DNA from: Clarireedia homoeocarpa
Taxonomy: Eukaryota > Ascomycota > Leotiomycetes > Helotiales > Rutstroemiaceae
Assembly (NCBI GenBank): GCA_001465935.1
Contig: LNKV01000007.1
Span: 992,001-1,056,000 of the forward strand
Direction of reading: 5' to 3'
DNA: 64,000 bases
The stretch's first letter is position 1, and each line of letters starts with the position of its first letter. Under the pieces are notes generated by a model that saw only the letters and a list, made by a program, of their open reading frames with translations, was not told where the DNA came from and made no database searches. Of the stretch, positions 24,082-35,308 are shown piece after piece. Both the position numbers and the translations under genes were made by a program.

Positions 24082-25692
24082 TTACTTACTTGGAGTTGCC
24101 GTAAATACCAACGGGACAGGTCCAATATGCTTATCTTCTTCCTCGTCCTCATATTCCCATTCATCTTCATCCTCTAATCTTTGGCCAAACACAACCGACA
24201 AGATTCTGCTCCATAGTCCTTTCTTTTCTACCATTGCCAGCACAAGAACAACAGGTAAATGCCAAACGCTAGCCCAGAACAAACCTCGAGCACTACCTTT
24301 ATTCCCTTCGTACTTCCAAAATCTATATGCTTCTCTTACCAGCCATATATTTACAGGCATACTTGCTGCAGCAAATGACCATTCTGTAACATTCACATAG
24401 CACAAACCTATGCATAGGGGAATACACAGGATGCTGTAGCGAAGTGCTACACGTGCATTCATAGCAGGATTTACCCAACACAGCATCCTATATCCCGCAT
24501 TCTTGTATTCATGACGAATAGACCATGAGAGTGACATGAAATGTGTGAGCTGCCATGCAACTAGCAAACCCGCCAATAGCCATCCTCCAGCACTATCCGG
24601 TCCAAGAAGTAGATCTCGCCACTCTGGCGTTGGAGAGGTTGACAAGTGCGATGAGGTTTGTCCAGCTGCAGCAGTCCAACCCATGAGTGGTGGAATGCCA
24701 CCAACTATTGCTCCAATCCATGTATTAAGCACCGTAATCCTCTTCAAGGGTGTGTATACCCCGGCATATAAGAAAATGTTCGCCGCACCCAAAAATGCTG
24801 TTGTCGGATTAACCCCATAATATAAACCGCCGACTCCAACAACACCGCTAACAATGGCGAAGAGTACAGCTCCACGGATCGAGATGAGTTTTCGTACAAG
24901 TGGGCGATTGCGCGTGCGAGACATTTGGGCGTCGAATTTGGGTTCATAGACCATGTTGAGGGTGTTTGCGGAAGCAGCGCAAAGGGCTGTGCCGGTGGTC
25001 AGGAAGAGCAATGTGAGGGTACTGAGACTCGGTGTCGCTAGAAGGGATGGAGAGAGAAGCGAAGGCACAGGATAGAGAGTATACGCGGAGCATGAGGTTA
25101 GGACGACCAGCATGGAAAGGCGGGGTTTGGATAGTGAGAGAAAAATAGAGAATAAACGTCGGAGCGAGGTTTGAGGAAGTGCAGTAGCGCGATCAGTTAG
25201 AGTCGTAGAGGAATTTTCTGGAAGGAATTCCTTACTTCCTTCGTGTTCGAGAGTCTGTTTGTGTCGCCTTCGTCGATGAGGGGGTAGATCTTCTATCGGC
25301 AGGCTGGTCGGAGTCGCAGGCTCACTTTCCAAGGTGGTGTTCTTTGCATCTTCTACGTCCTTGCCCTTCAGCCCCTCTGCGATTGTACTTATACGGCCTT
25401 TCCTCACTTCTCCGAATGTGTCTCTGTTGGCAAAGAAATAACCCGCCTTCAACCCTACTGCGGCCGTCCCTCTTTTCGCATTTGTGCTTGAGAAATTCCT
25501 TCCTACTGGGCGCAACCCTCCCAGCTCCGTTCGTATAAAACACGACAAGCAGAGGTTTCGAAGGCCATTTTGTCGTAACACGCTGCCAGTCACAGGAGAC
25601 CGAATAATCATTGCGAGTGTAATTGATGAGCCCCAAGAGCCCTCAACATTGAATTTCGTGATGGTCTGAATGCTAAAGTCGCTCGATTTCAC
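24082..25692 (-). CDS. COX10: Protoheme IX farnesyltransferase, mitochondrial
   Basis: A single-exon frame of 536 residues encodes a UbiA-type prenyltransferase that converts heme B to heme O in the mitochondrial inner membrane, the first step of heme A synthesis for cytochrome oxidase. The prenyl-binding Asp-rich motif is recognisable as NMVYEPKFDAQMSRTRNRPL, and the second conserved loop as WIGAIVGGIPPLMGWTAA. The loop WQLTHFMSLSWSIRHEYKNA and several further TM helices follow. The N-terminus is an Arg/Ser-rich presequence. An internal ATG (residue 28, position 25611) starts MIIRSPVTGSVLRQ, which looks more like a mitochondrial presequence, so the true protein may be 509 residues. The C-terminus is a very acidic stretch (EDEDEWEYEDEEEDK) followed by a short tail, as in other fungal Cox10. 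Confidence 0.95.
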   Translation of the reverse strand: MKSSDFSIQTITKFNVEGSWGSSITLAMIIRSPVTGSVLRQNGLRNLCLSCFIRTELGGLRPVGRNFSSTNAKRGTAAVGLKAGYFFANRDTFGEVRKGRISTIAEGLKGKDVEDAKNTTLESEPATPTSLPIEDLPPHRRRRHKQTLEHEGSKEFLPENSSTTLTDRATALPQTSLRRLFSIFLSLSKPRLSMLVVLTSCSAYTLYPVPSLLSPSLLATPSLSTLTLLFLTTGTALCAASANTLNMVYEPKFDAQMSRTRNRPLVRKLISIRGAVLFAIVSGVVGVGGLYYGVNPTTAFLGAANIFLYAGVYTPLKRITVLNTWIGAIVGGIPPLMGWTAAAGQTSSHLSTSPTPEWRDLLLGPDSAGGWLLAGLLVAWQLTHFMSLSWSIRHEYKNAGYRMLCWVNPAMNARVALRYSILCIPLCIGLCYVNVTEWSFAAASMPVNIWLVREAYRFWKYEGNKGSARGLFWASVWHLPVVLVLAMVEKKGLWSRILSVVFGQRLEDEDEWEYEDEEEDKHIGPVPLVFTATPSK

Positions 25693-26166
25693 GGAAGTTT
25701 CCGAGAACCTTTGGCAGGGTTCGATTGACCAATGGAGTAATGCTTATTGCTTGCTTCTGGAGCATGGGACAATGATAAGAGTGGTTAATGAGGATTACAG
25801 CTAAATTCATGATGTGAAGCTCTCTACTTCTACAAATCCCATTGTCGTATGCTGCAAAATTAATGCCAATTTACTGCGGGGTGAATAAGCGCGCTGTGAA
25901 CGGCCCGGAAACGCTTTCAGAAGTGCTAAATTGCATCAGCGGGGGAATCAGAGAAGAGTCGCAGATATGATCAGGAAATGCGACTTTGTCCCACCTCTGT
26001 CTGTGGACATGAAGTATGCCATGGCTTCTGCTGACTGTGCCTCAATGGCACAATATTTCTACCTCTTTCCAGTAGCAGACCCTGCATATCAAATAGCTGC
26101 TCAACCAGGGTGAGATTCTATACATATAATGGTCTATGACCATGTTGTGAACCATGCGACAATATG
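25693..26166. other. Intergenic region
   Basis: The interval is the promoter side of COX10 and the 3' side of the helix-turn-helix gene. No gene is seen. Confidence 0.4.
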
Positions 26167-26905
26167 CTATAAACCTGCCACAGCAACTACATCCCCTCCT
26201 AAGCTTCTGACGACGCCACTCTTCAACCCCAATCTCTTCTCAATCTCTGCCTCTGCCATCCCTTCCGACCTAAGCACAATGGCTGTCCGAATGGTGCTAA
26301 CATCGAGGTAACTTCTTCCTGAAAACCCTTTCCTACCTATATTCTCGAACTCTTTCTCCGCTTCTTCGGCTATCTTATATCGTGCAGTAAGAAGTGAGAT
26401 TGCCGGATTGCTGTGCGCGGTAGGAAATAGAGTCTGTGAAGGTGTAGATGCCGAAGGCACGAATGTGGCGCCGGATGCAGAGGGGTCTCTTGCTGAAGCC
26501 CGATTGAATGTTGAGGAATTCGACATCATAGGGGATGGTTGAACAGGACCAAGTGTACGAAGTCGAGAAGCTAGATCTGGATCGGAGGAGTCAAGGTTGA
26601 TTGCTATTCCATTTTCGAGTCAGTATAATGGATCCAAAGAACTTTAGAGAAGTTGTTGTATCGGAGCTTTGCCAAACAAAAGCGAGCATGTATAATCACG
26701 CACATTCATCTCTTGTCGAAGAAGTAGTTGCCTCTGGGTGTACAGTAGGTCCGGGTTGCGCAGCGACACTCGGTCGGATTGACTCTGCATTTGTGCGGGA
26801 TGAAGCTGGGGGAACTCGAGTTGGATATTTCCGTGCTGAATTGGTGGCAGATTGCGATGCGGCTTTCGAGGCTTTCGAGGCAGTCTTTGACGTGGACGAC
26901 CCCAT
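26167..26905 (-). CDS. Small helix-turn-helix domain protein with N-myristoylation-like start
   Basis: Exon 1 26905-26704 and exon 2 26603-26167 encode 212 residues; the intron uses GTGCGT as donor and AATAG as acceptor, with phase 1. The N-terminus MGSSTSKTASKASKAASQSA has Gly2 and Ser/Thr at position 6, as in N-myristoylated proteins. It is Ala/Ser/Lys-rich and may equally form an amphipathic helix. After a disordered Ser/Pro region with SSTFNRASARDPSASG, the C-terminal 70 residues contain EFENIGRKGFSGRSYLDVST followed by IRTAIVLRSEGMAEAEIEKRLGL, a compact helix-turn-helix. It resembles a conserved fungal helix-turn-helix family of unknown function. It is divergently arranged with the secreted-protein gene starting at 27172. 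Confidence 0.65.
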
Positions 26906-27171
26906 TTTGAATTGTGCTTGTCGTGTATTATTTTCTTTTCTTTTCGAAGAATCAAAGATTCGAGTAAATAATAGGGAAAGTTTCAGGTGATGAGATCACT
27001 GATTCACGGGCCGCATACACACTAACTATTTGATGCAGGGGCTGCTTATCTTATCTATGGTGACGCGGCCGCTCAGATTTACTGAGTATATCTTCAAAAT
27101 AATTCGCAACAGGTAGGATATCATCCCTTTTGTGTATAAATTTCGTTGTTGTATTTGCTATTGTGAGAAGG

Positions 27172-29403
27172 ATGCAGAAGCACATAAGCCATCTTGGATT
27201 CCTCCTTCAGTCTGCACTGTACTCTGTTACAGCCTCATCCGATAGCCAGCATCCTTTGTTTCCCACTCCTGAAGTCACTGACGGCCACAATCATGGATGG
27301 AAGTTGGATTTTACATCGCCAGCGCCTCATTATTTTGCATCTGTGTATGGCTTACTTCAGCAATGGCCTAATACATACTTTCCCGTTGGTCATACCATCG
27401 CCCCATGTGAAATCTCTCCCCTCACAAAACTGTATCATGGTAGAAGGGATGCAAACCCGGTACCAGAAAGCCCCGAATGGGTCGCGTTTGATATGTACGT
27501 ATACTATCACGTCCCTATTGCTGAAAAGTGTCTCCTTAGTCTGCCTAGTGGCAGGAAATTTTATCGGGATAGTCATTTCTGTGGTAACTCCCTTTTGGAG
27601 CGTAGCCTATATCTACTGGTTAAATCATCGTTGAGAAAGCAATATCCGCGTCGAAGACGCAGGATCTGGTACTCGAGCTCGCTCGTAGTTCTGGCAGAGC
27701 AGTGATAAGTCAGAAACTAATTCGACCATAGTGGAATGGCCTATGGTATTATGGGATCAACTCGAAATTCCCACGTCTTAACTTTTCAAACTACACGTAC
27801 CATAAAATGTCTCTACTTTGATGGAGAATCTGCTTCTCTTATGGGTGAGGGACGAATGGATGCTCAAATGCTACATATATACGGCAATGTCTCCGGCCCT
27901 CCGTACGATGATGAGGGATTCCGAGGTCTGTTTGATGAGTATGCTCGCGCAAGAGGACTGTGCAGTTGGGTAAGGAGTAAGAGCCTTGGGGGTAGAGGGT
28001 GGGGGGTTGAAGGTTTCGTGAGGATGAACGCCGGATTTGAAATGATCTGGTGTGACTTCGAGAGTCACAGCTTGAAGCTGATCGGCCAAACAAATGTCAC
28101 TGCTCCTTTACTTCCCGAGACGGCATCATATGATCTGAACGTCGAGGAAGGAGAATCGATAACAACAACTTCTCAGACACCCCACACCACGCAATCGAAA
28201 AACCCTACAGAGACCAATCCACAAATGCCACCCAATTTCAGGCATGATGTGAGCAGAGAACCTTTCCTGAGAAATCAAGGCTGGAATTGGTTCGTGAGCG
28301 CGACCGCACATTATGGTTCTTCAGGAGCTGGACCTAAAAGAGGGGAAGACCGAGTTAAACTACTGTCTTGTGGCATCTTGAGCTATTATGATCCAAAGTA
28401 TTTTGGTCAAAATATGGCTAGAGCTGAAAGGGAGAGGAAGGCATTAAACCTGACCATTGCAGGCCACTGGAAAGGGAAAAAAGAAGGAAAGGCGAGGGCA
28501 GATGCGTTGGCGGCGCTAACTAGGAGAAGAAGATCACATACCTTTTTGAGGAACGTAAGCGTGGTGGAAGCGTCAGTCATGAGAGAAGACTCTGAGAGGG
28601 TCATTAAAAATCTGATCCGGCAATCAGAAGGTTGCACTGGGGCAGATTGGCACCTAATTACTAACGAGATTGTCCAAACATACAGCAATCAACTATTCGA
28701 GCTTCTCCAAAATTTACGCAATTACAGGTCTCTGTCTGCTTCTAATATCTCAGAAGAGAGAAGTTGGATGGCTGCTGTTCGAGACCAGACCAATTTCTTT
28801 CTGCTCCCATTTCTTGAATACCCACCACCGGAATCGCACAGAACAATTTGGGCACGCGGCTCATCTTTATTCAATACCACGCTTTCCCGTTGCGGATCCT
28901 ACCATACGTACCTCCTCGATGGGATGCATCTCTCGCCAGAAGAAAATAATCTCAAATGGGCAATTGAGAAAACCATGAGTGGAATCTGCGATACTCTCGT
29001 CGACATCGGACTATCTGTGGAAGCGATGTGGAATGCGACATTCCAGCAACCTGGAAAGACCCACAGTCTGAAAAAGAAAGATGGAAAGGAGATCAGACGC
29101 TGGCTAGAAGGTGTCGAAGTGCTTACGGCCTGGCTAGGCTGGGCGGGCGAATGGACGAATTGTAAAGAGAAATGTAGAGTGGGTGAACAGTGCTATATTC
29201 CTATGTGGCCGTTATTAGGAAGCAACAGAAGAATGGGAGGTCCGCCTCCGGGATATGGATATAGAAATGACAAAGGTAAGGGAGATGGTGAGTCTAGAGG
29301 ACCTGGTAGGGGAGGGGGTAGTGGACCTCTTCCGGGCTGGCACACGGACGAGACCGACCTATGGGAACCGAAGTGTGTGAATGTGGATTATATAATGGGA
29401 TAG
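27172..29403 (+). CDS. Large secreted or membrane-anchored fungal protein of unknown function
   Basis: Exon 1 27172-27494 and exon 2 27732-29403 (phase 2 then 1) encode 664 residues. The ATG at 27172 gives a hydrophobic signal-like start (HISHLGFLLQSALYSVTAS). The spliced junction reads EWVAFDIGMAYGIMGSTRNS. Known members of this uncharacterised fungal family share the blocks PNTYFPVGHTIAPCEISPLT, LYHGRRDA, CLYFDGESASLMGEG, GWGVEGFVRMNAGFEMIWC and LPFLEYPPP. I recall the family from fungal annotation but not any function. N-glycosylation sequons and paired Cys fit extracellular location. The C-terminal tail is Gly/Pro-rich. The 237-bp intron is long for this window, and its 5' part stays open until a stop at 27703-27705, so retention would yield a truncated protein. 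Confidence 0.78.
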
Positions 29404-29691
29404 ATTTTGGCGAATAAAGGAGTTATATTTCGGTGAATAGCATCATATCATTTCGGGGTTTCTAAGATTTCTTGCGGTTTGCATGATGACTCAAACGTAT
29501 GTATGGAGTGAGTGTACATCTGTACAGTTAATGGATCACGAGATACGTAAATCATTACCTCAACAAGGATCAGTCGCATTGTCTAATTATAATGTGCCTT
29601 TCTGAGAAGACTTGTCAATCAGCAAAAATTAGCAAATGTACAGTATCATTCATTCGTGCAGTTATTCGCCTGTGCTGGGCAAATAACTTCA

Positions 29692-30847
29692 TTACCATGC
29701 GGCATGCCCTCCATCCATGCGAAGGTCGGAGCCTACCAGCAGTATATCAGTTCTACGGCTCACAAACGTATATCGACAGGGTAGAAAGTCGCTTACCGGT
29801 CATAAAACTACTGGCATCACTAACCAGGAATACCGCAGCACCTCTGTATTCCTCTGGTGAACTTAATCTGTTCAACATATTCTGTTTTGGCCACTCCGTT
29901 CTTCGTTCTGGAAATTTCTTGAACAATTCCTCAACCATGGCCGTCACTATGTAGCCAGGAGAAATGGTGTTGACCCTAATATTGTGTTCACCCCATTCGC
30001 TAGCAAGATTCCGAGCCAACTGAAGGACTGCGGATTTGGACGCATTGTATGCAGGACAGATGAGACCCTTCCAAATGGTTAGTAAAGACTAGAACTGGAG
30101 GTTCGATATACATACTCGATTTGCAATAGTTCCACTCATGCTGGCAATGAGTACTATACTTCCACCATTTCCGAACTTCACCATCTGTTTTGCTACAGCT
30201 TGGGCTGTCATGAAAACACCGGTCACATTGACACTCATCATAAGATCAACATCCTTGGCTGTATATTCCAACGCTGGCGTTTCTTGCTGAATCCCAGCTG
30301 CTGCAATCAATCCATCCATCCGCCCTTCCTTTTCTGCTATGCCTTCGACTATAGAATTCAAGGATTCCACATCGCGGACATCTATACGACAATATGAAAG
30401 TGATGTACCAAGCTCTTTCTTTGCGCGCTCTGCAATACGCTCAAAATCCGGGGATGGGGTCTCTAGCCTGTCGAGAGCATAAACTTTGTAAGACTAGCTG
30501 TTAGCTAAATATTCTATGTACTGTCCACAGATCCAGATGATACCTGTAGCACCAGCTTCTAATAATGCTTCCGCCTGGACCAGCCCTAGACCTCTACCCG
30601 CTCCCGACACACAAACTACTTTGTCGACGAGATTGAACTCCGGTAATCTTTTGGTAGTGCCCAGGTATGTTGCCGGTTCGCGGTTTTTTAAGGCTGCGCT
30701 TTCTGCGTCCGGCGGCGGTGGAGGCTGGCGACTTTGAGTGGGCGGGCTCAGTTGTCGAGGTGAGATGGAGATACTGCGCGATAGAGGCCGATTGTGGATG
30801 CGTAGCAATCGACTTGTAACTCGAGGCAGACTTCGAAAATAAGACAT
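29692..30847 (-). CDS. Short-chain dehydrogenase/reductase, arabinitol/sorbose-reductase-like
   Basis: Exons 30847-30544, 30483-30116, 30067-29797 and 29732-29692 encode 327 residues, all with GT-AG introns. The Rossmann motif SGAGRGLG lies near residues 81-88. IAAAG (the NNAG-like strand 4), the active-site Ser in VLIASMSG, and YNASK (Tyr-xxx-Lys) near residue 231 complete the catalytic set. VRVNTISPGYIVTAM and the C-terminal MDGGHAAW ending are classical SDR. The segment VYALDRLETPSPDFERIAER recalls fungal D-arabinitol 2-dehydrogenase and L-sorbose reductase, so the substrate is likely a polyol or ketose; this is inference. The first 35 residues are Arg/Ser-rich without acidic residues (MSYFRSLPRVTSRLLRIHNR), like a mitochondrial presequence. 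The next gene upstream on the same strand is another SDR. Confidence 0.85.
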
Positions 30848-31623
30848 AATGAGTTGTCGTGCGGTTAGTCAGTGGCAGCGGGGCTTGTGATGATGAAAGG
30901 CCCAAAAGGCGACGCGTAACCCAGAAAACCTATGGTAGATTACAGAAATATATTTATCTATGTGAGAAGATAGGAAGATTCCCCGCACATGTATATGTGT
31001 TAAAGATATTCTTGACCGGTGCTCATGTGTTGAAGCTAGAAGACATGAGACGACTGGATTGTGTTCGAGTAGCCAGCACAGTAGGATTGCTTGTGACCCT
31101 TTGTGTTGCGTACTTCCATGAGGTGCGGGGTAACTGAAGCTCTTCTCCTCATCCACTCCTCGTCCTACTTTCCTCTTTCATATTTTCCATACGATGGAGG
31201 TCACGCAAGAGCATATCCATGAGCTGGACCAGCCTCGTGTTTACTCAATTGACATGTATGACTGGTTCTCCATTGTTGGGTGTGGTGAAGTGGTGCTCTG
31301 GAATTGAGTTTGGTGGAGAACCCCACTACCTCGGCGCTCGTAGTTGGTCTCCACCAGTCCCACCGGGTTGCCAAATGGGGCATTCCGCACAGGAGCCGTG
31401 CTATCGAGTTCTGCCGAACTACACGCGTGGCTAGATGGTAAATATGATGTTTTTCTTGACGAGGCAGAAATCGGAATTATCTCATTATCTTATTGCATGA
31501 TTGACAGCTGCCATGATTCCTTATTTCGATCTATTGGTGCTGGATTCTAGCGAGCTTAAAGTAGCCATCAACTCTGGTTTGAAATCCCGTGGCATAGATA
31601 CGCTATTCCACATTCTCTCGCAT
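30848..31623. other. Intergenic region between two SDR genes
   Basis: No gene is supported. Small frames on both strands overlap each other as shadows. Confidence 0.4.
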
Positions 31624-32623
31624 CTAAAAGAGCATTCTCTCTTTCAGTTTGTCATTTTTAACGATGTCCATTTGCTTTTCCAGGAACTCAGGCATATCCC
31701 ATGTGCAATCTATATATCTACCTGCCAGCCATTCCCGCCTTTCCTGCGTTAGAAAGCACATAGTGTCGCCGGCAAGCTCAGGGGCATCTATTAAAACTAG
31801 TGCGTTCTGTTAGCGACTTCTAATACTTAAGGCAAGATCCCTAAACTTGTGAACCTTACCCTTATGAAGGTATTCTGGCAATTTCTTCGCCAAATCCGTA
31901 TTGACCGCGCCAGGATGCACGCAGTATGCCAGTATTCCTCGATCTGCATATTCCAGCATCACAAATTCCGTAAACCTTAGCAATGCGAATTTGGAAGTTA
32001 GATACCCACTACCGCCCGGTCTCAAAGAATTGGCTCCAGTACTGGCTACATTAACTATCGTCTTCATACCATCTTTCAACATCATGGGTAAGAAAGCCCG
32101 TGTCATCAAGTATACTCCGCGGACGTTAACCTCAAATGTCTGCCACCACTCATCCAGATCAGAGTCCACTATTGTCTGACTTGCGGCAAGATACCCAGCA
32201 TTGTTGACCAAGATGTCCAACCTTCCAAAAGCTTCCTCCACTTGTTCTACCGCATCTCTGACACTCTGGTGGGAGAGTAGATCGAGCTGGATAGAAAGAA
32301 CCTTTGGTGGCTTCTTTCCAGCTGCCGTTGCTTCTGTTTTGAGTTCTATCTCGAGAGACGATAAATCGGATCTCGCACCGATAATGATTCCTTCAGCACC
32401 AGCCCTAGCAAATGATATAGCAGCGGCTCTTCCCACACCCTTAGATGCGCCTGATATGAAAACTATATGACCGCTGTGGTCGCATGATGTTGCAGAATCG
32501 ATAGCTGGGTAAGGCTTGCTGTGTAGATTCGTTGTGAAGTTGTGGCCTGGATAAGATTAGAGACCGAGAATGCGCAGAAGAACAAGACTCGCCATTTGGC
32601 AGCGGGACTGGCGGATAAGACAT
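31624..32623 (-). CDS. Short-chain dehydrogenase/reductase
   Basis: Exons 32623-32593, 32546-31860 and 31796-31624 encode 296 residues. Intron 1 (46 bp) needs a GC donor (GCGAGT) to keep frame, giving the start MSYPPVPLPNGHNFTTNLHS; intron 2 is GTAAGG-CTAG. SGASKGVG (residues about 42-49), NNAG in LDILVNNAGYLAAS, the Ser in NVASTGANS and YLTSK are the SDR nucleotide-binding and catalytic motifs. HPGAVNTDLAKKL and the C-terminal LIDAPELAGDTMCFLTQERR complete the fold. It lacks a signal peptide. Substrate and pathway are unknown. The adjacent SDR is not similar enough outside these motifs to suggest tandem duplication. Confidence 0.85.
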
Positions 32624-35308
32624 TATTCCGCCTACTCTGAAAGTTCTTGGAGAATGTATCAAGGGAAGAATCTGATAGACCAGAAGGAGAACGAAAAATA
32701 CGTTTAGTAATAATCCAGCCAACTATTCAATTTAAGAAAAATTATTCCGTATCAGAATCAAATATGCTCTGTAGATTGTGGCTGATCTGTAAATGCTTTC
32801 CATTTTATTTCTCGCTCGACAGCAACTGTGAAGTGTTGGACGTTTTGCTTACTAAGCAAAACCACCCGACTAATAGTTTGCGAGTGAGTTTACGATGCTG
32901 TAAATGACAAGGACTTGGAATTCTCATCATATATAGTGATCTGAATCTACTCAGCTTTTATGAGCATTTTATGAAAGCAACGAAATGGTACTATGATCCT
33001 TAGTCGCAGTCAATTCAGTCGTCGGGCACCATGTTTGAGTCGTATAACAACAACCCGCTGGTCTATAAGGAAGATGAAAACTCAGAAGAGCTAGCTGCAC
33101 AAGGCCTTGGAGGTGATATAGTCATAGCACGAATAAATTACGATCACGGGATAAATGGTCGAAAAGATTTCACCTAGAGAGCATTCCTCAGAAGTCTATA
33201 ACCATATTCCTGTGACGTGGATCATACCTTATCGATTTTAGCAGTCGGCATCCCTTGGCGATTATATACGGCATATAAAATAGCAAGTGGCCGGGGAACA
33301 CCAAATTCCAGCCCTCTGATGAGATGGCCGACGGCGCGCAAAATACTACCTATGCCCAGTATATACACGAATATGGGTATAACCACGATATGAAGGAGCT
33401 TTGCGAAAACGTATTCTAGGACAGAGCAATTCTAGAGGCATTCGAGACATACACTAGTATTTTTCTTCTCTTTGAAAATCTTGCTTACGTGTAAATCCCA
33501 AAGTTTCGGATATCGCCTGTTTTTTAGGGGCGTATATTTGATCAGACTTAAAGAAGGTGTATCTTCATGTTCAAATCAGAACTTATTCCGTATTAAACCA
33601 TGCTAGGACGTATAGTAGGCTTGAGGTTCAGAAGGAGATAACAGATAAGGATCACGTTCTATTTGTCATAGAAAAGTGTCATTCTAGTATTCCAGGACAT
33701 GATATGATGTATATTTATCATATTTTCAATGGCCCCAGACTCTAGTGTGCTCAGCTGATATCCATTGTTCTTCATAGCTTTGGTTATACTCGAAGGTCTA
33801 ACCTGTTATTAGACTCTTGGCCACCTGAGAGACATAATTTCTAGGATATTGGTTGTATTCTAGGCTCGTCAATGATGCGACTTCAATAAACTTGTTCAAC
33901 AAATCTGAAATAAGCGAGCGAAAAGGAGGCTTATGGCCGTAAAGGTACAGCTACTACGTAGCCACGCCTAGCCAAACTACTCAAGCTGTTCGGACAACAC
34001 TTTGATACCTTGGATAGATATTTTTTATGACTTTCATATCCAATAAAATTGTTACAATCGCTATTGTCAATGCTGGAAGTGTGTTTGCTCGCTCAAGTTT
34101 CGATATTTATCATAGCGTCGATCTCGGACAACATTGTGCATGCAAGCAGTTATCATCCTAACCTGCGAAGGTTTTGAAGGTTTCTGGTTACTTTCAGGTT
34201 ATATATTCCATATCTGTGAAAAGGATGTGGAAATTGAAAATGAGAATTGAGAAATACGACGGAATGTACCGGAATAAGTGAATATCATTGATTCATTGGA
34301 GAACAAACGGCATCAGCCTCAATCCGAAACCAGGGATATCGGGCTATTCTGCCAATAAAATCTATTAAGTTAGATACAAATCTATAAGAAATATTTAGTC
34401 TAATGATATGATTAGCCAAGTGAATAGATGCTAAGACGATTCAACGGAACAGTACCGGGTAGAGCAAGCACCGCTGCACCTATCACTTGGTGCTTCGATT
34501 GGTCCGAAATTGTCTAGTGGTGAAGTCGTCAGGATGGTGGAACATGATAGATAAATAGCATGGGTGGCCAACGGCTGTATGGGTGATCAAAAAACCTGAT
34601 GCCCGGTGTTTCGAATTTGATGCCGTAACGGGTTACGGGTACAGGACACCCTCAGCGGTTCCGTTGGGCTCTTGGATAAATAGCTAATCAAGGAACTAGA
34701 CAGTGGAGTCGAAGAGTCCTTGAAGAGGTGAAGCAGCATTTGGGAATAGGTTTGAGGTGGTGATGTCTCCGAGGCTGTTAGGTTTCAATTTCTCAACCGA
34801 GTTACCAATGTTCTCATTTTCTGCACCCTGAGAAAGCCATCGTGAGTGGTAACTGTAATGGTCCTGGGACCAACAACAATTTATAAGAGAGCTCAAGTCC
34901 AAGGATATATTGATCCTCGCCTTCAACTTCATTGTCTGACTATAAATTCTGCTGTTATACATCAAAAACAAGAACTCCTTCCAGTGACAGAAGCTCTGTA
35001 TGCCTCTATTAAGCAAAGAGCTTTGCCAAGCACCTCTAAAGAATCTGATACCACCCCACCAACTCCAGTCAGCAACGTCAAACTTGGTATCATCTCGTAA
35101 TTCGTATGTCGTAATCGTAACCATGTCTTCATCCCTAATATAATCAATAACATGAACTAGACACGTCAAGGAATAAAATGTCTCGACAAAGGCATCAAAG
35201 ATATCAAACAATGCGTTGAGAGTCCCGATATTGCAAAGCGGGTCCTACGTCTTCGTCGGCCTTCTCTAAAGTCATCAAGGAACTTAGTTTCCATAAAGTC
35301 AGTACAAA
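32624..35308. other. AT-rich region with short, possibly decayed coding fragments
   Basis: About 2.7 kb. Two short ATG-initiated frames at about 33031-33177 (48 codons, MFESYNNNPLVYKEDENSEE) and 33324-33419 (MADGAQNTTYAQYIHEYGY) have gene-like composition but no continuation. Most of 33400-34650 has no frame worth reporting. A longer open frame at 34696-35211 is listed separately. Confidence 0.35.
34696..35211 (-). CDS. Hypothetical open frame, 171 codons, uncertain
   Basis: The minus-strand frame is open from an in-frame TAG shortly above 35211 and has no ATG at its start (it opens with TTG at 35211). It contains DIFDAFVETFYSLTCLVHVI, DYIRDEDMVTITTYELRDDT and WSWWGGIRFFRGAWQSSLL. The aromatic, mixed-charge composition looks more like protein than noise. 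The first usable ATG is internal, so it could be a 3' exon of a larger gene or a decayed remnant. It lies just downstream of the Pth11-like gene on the same strand, but I found no splice linking them. Not recognised. Confidence 0.25.
   Translation of the reverse strand: MFDIFDAFVETFYSLTCLVHVIDYIRDEDMVTITTYELRDDTKFDVADWSWWGGIRFFRGAWQSSLLNRGIQSFCHWKEFLFLMYNSRIYSQTMKLKARINISLDLSSLINCCWSQDHYSYHSRWLSQGAENENIGNSVEKLKPNSLGDITTSNLFPNAASPLQGLFDSTV

Noticed and set aside
29692..32623. Two neighbouring SDR genes as a biosynthetic cluster
   Set aside because: No core synthase, P450 or transporter accompanies them, and the two differ outside the shared SDR motifs.
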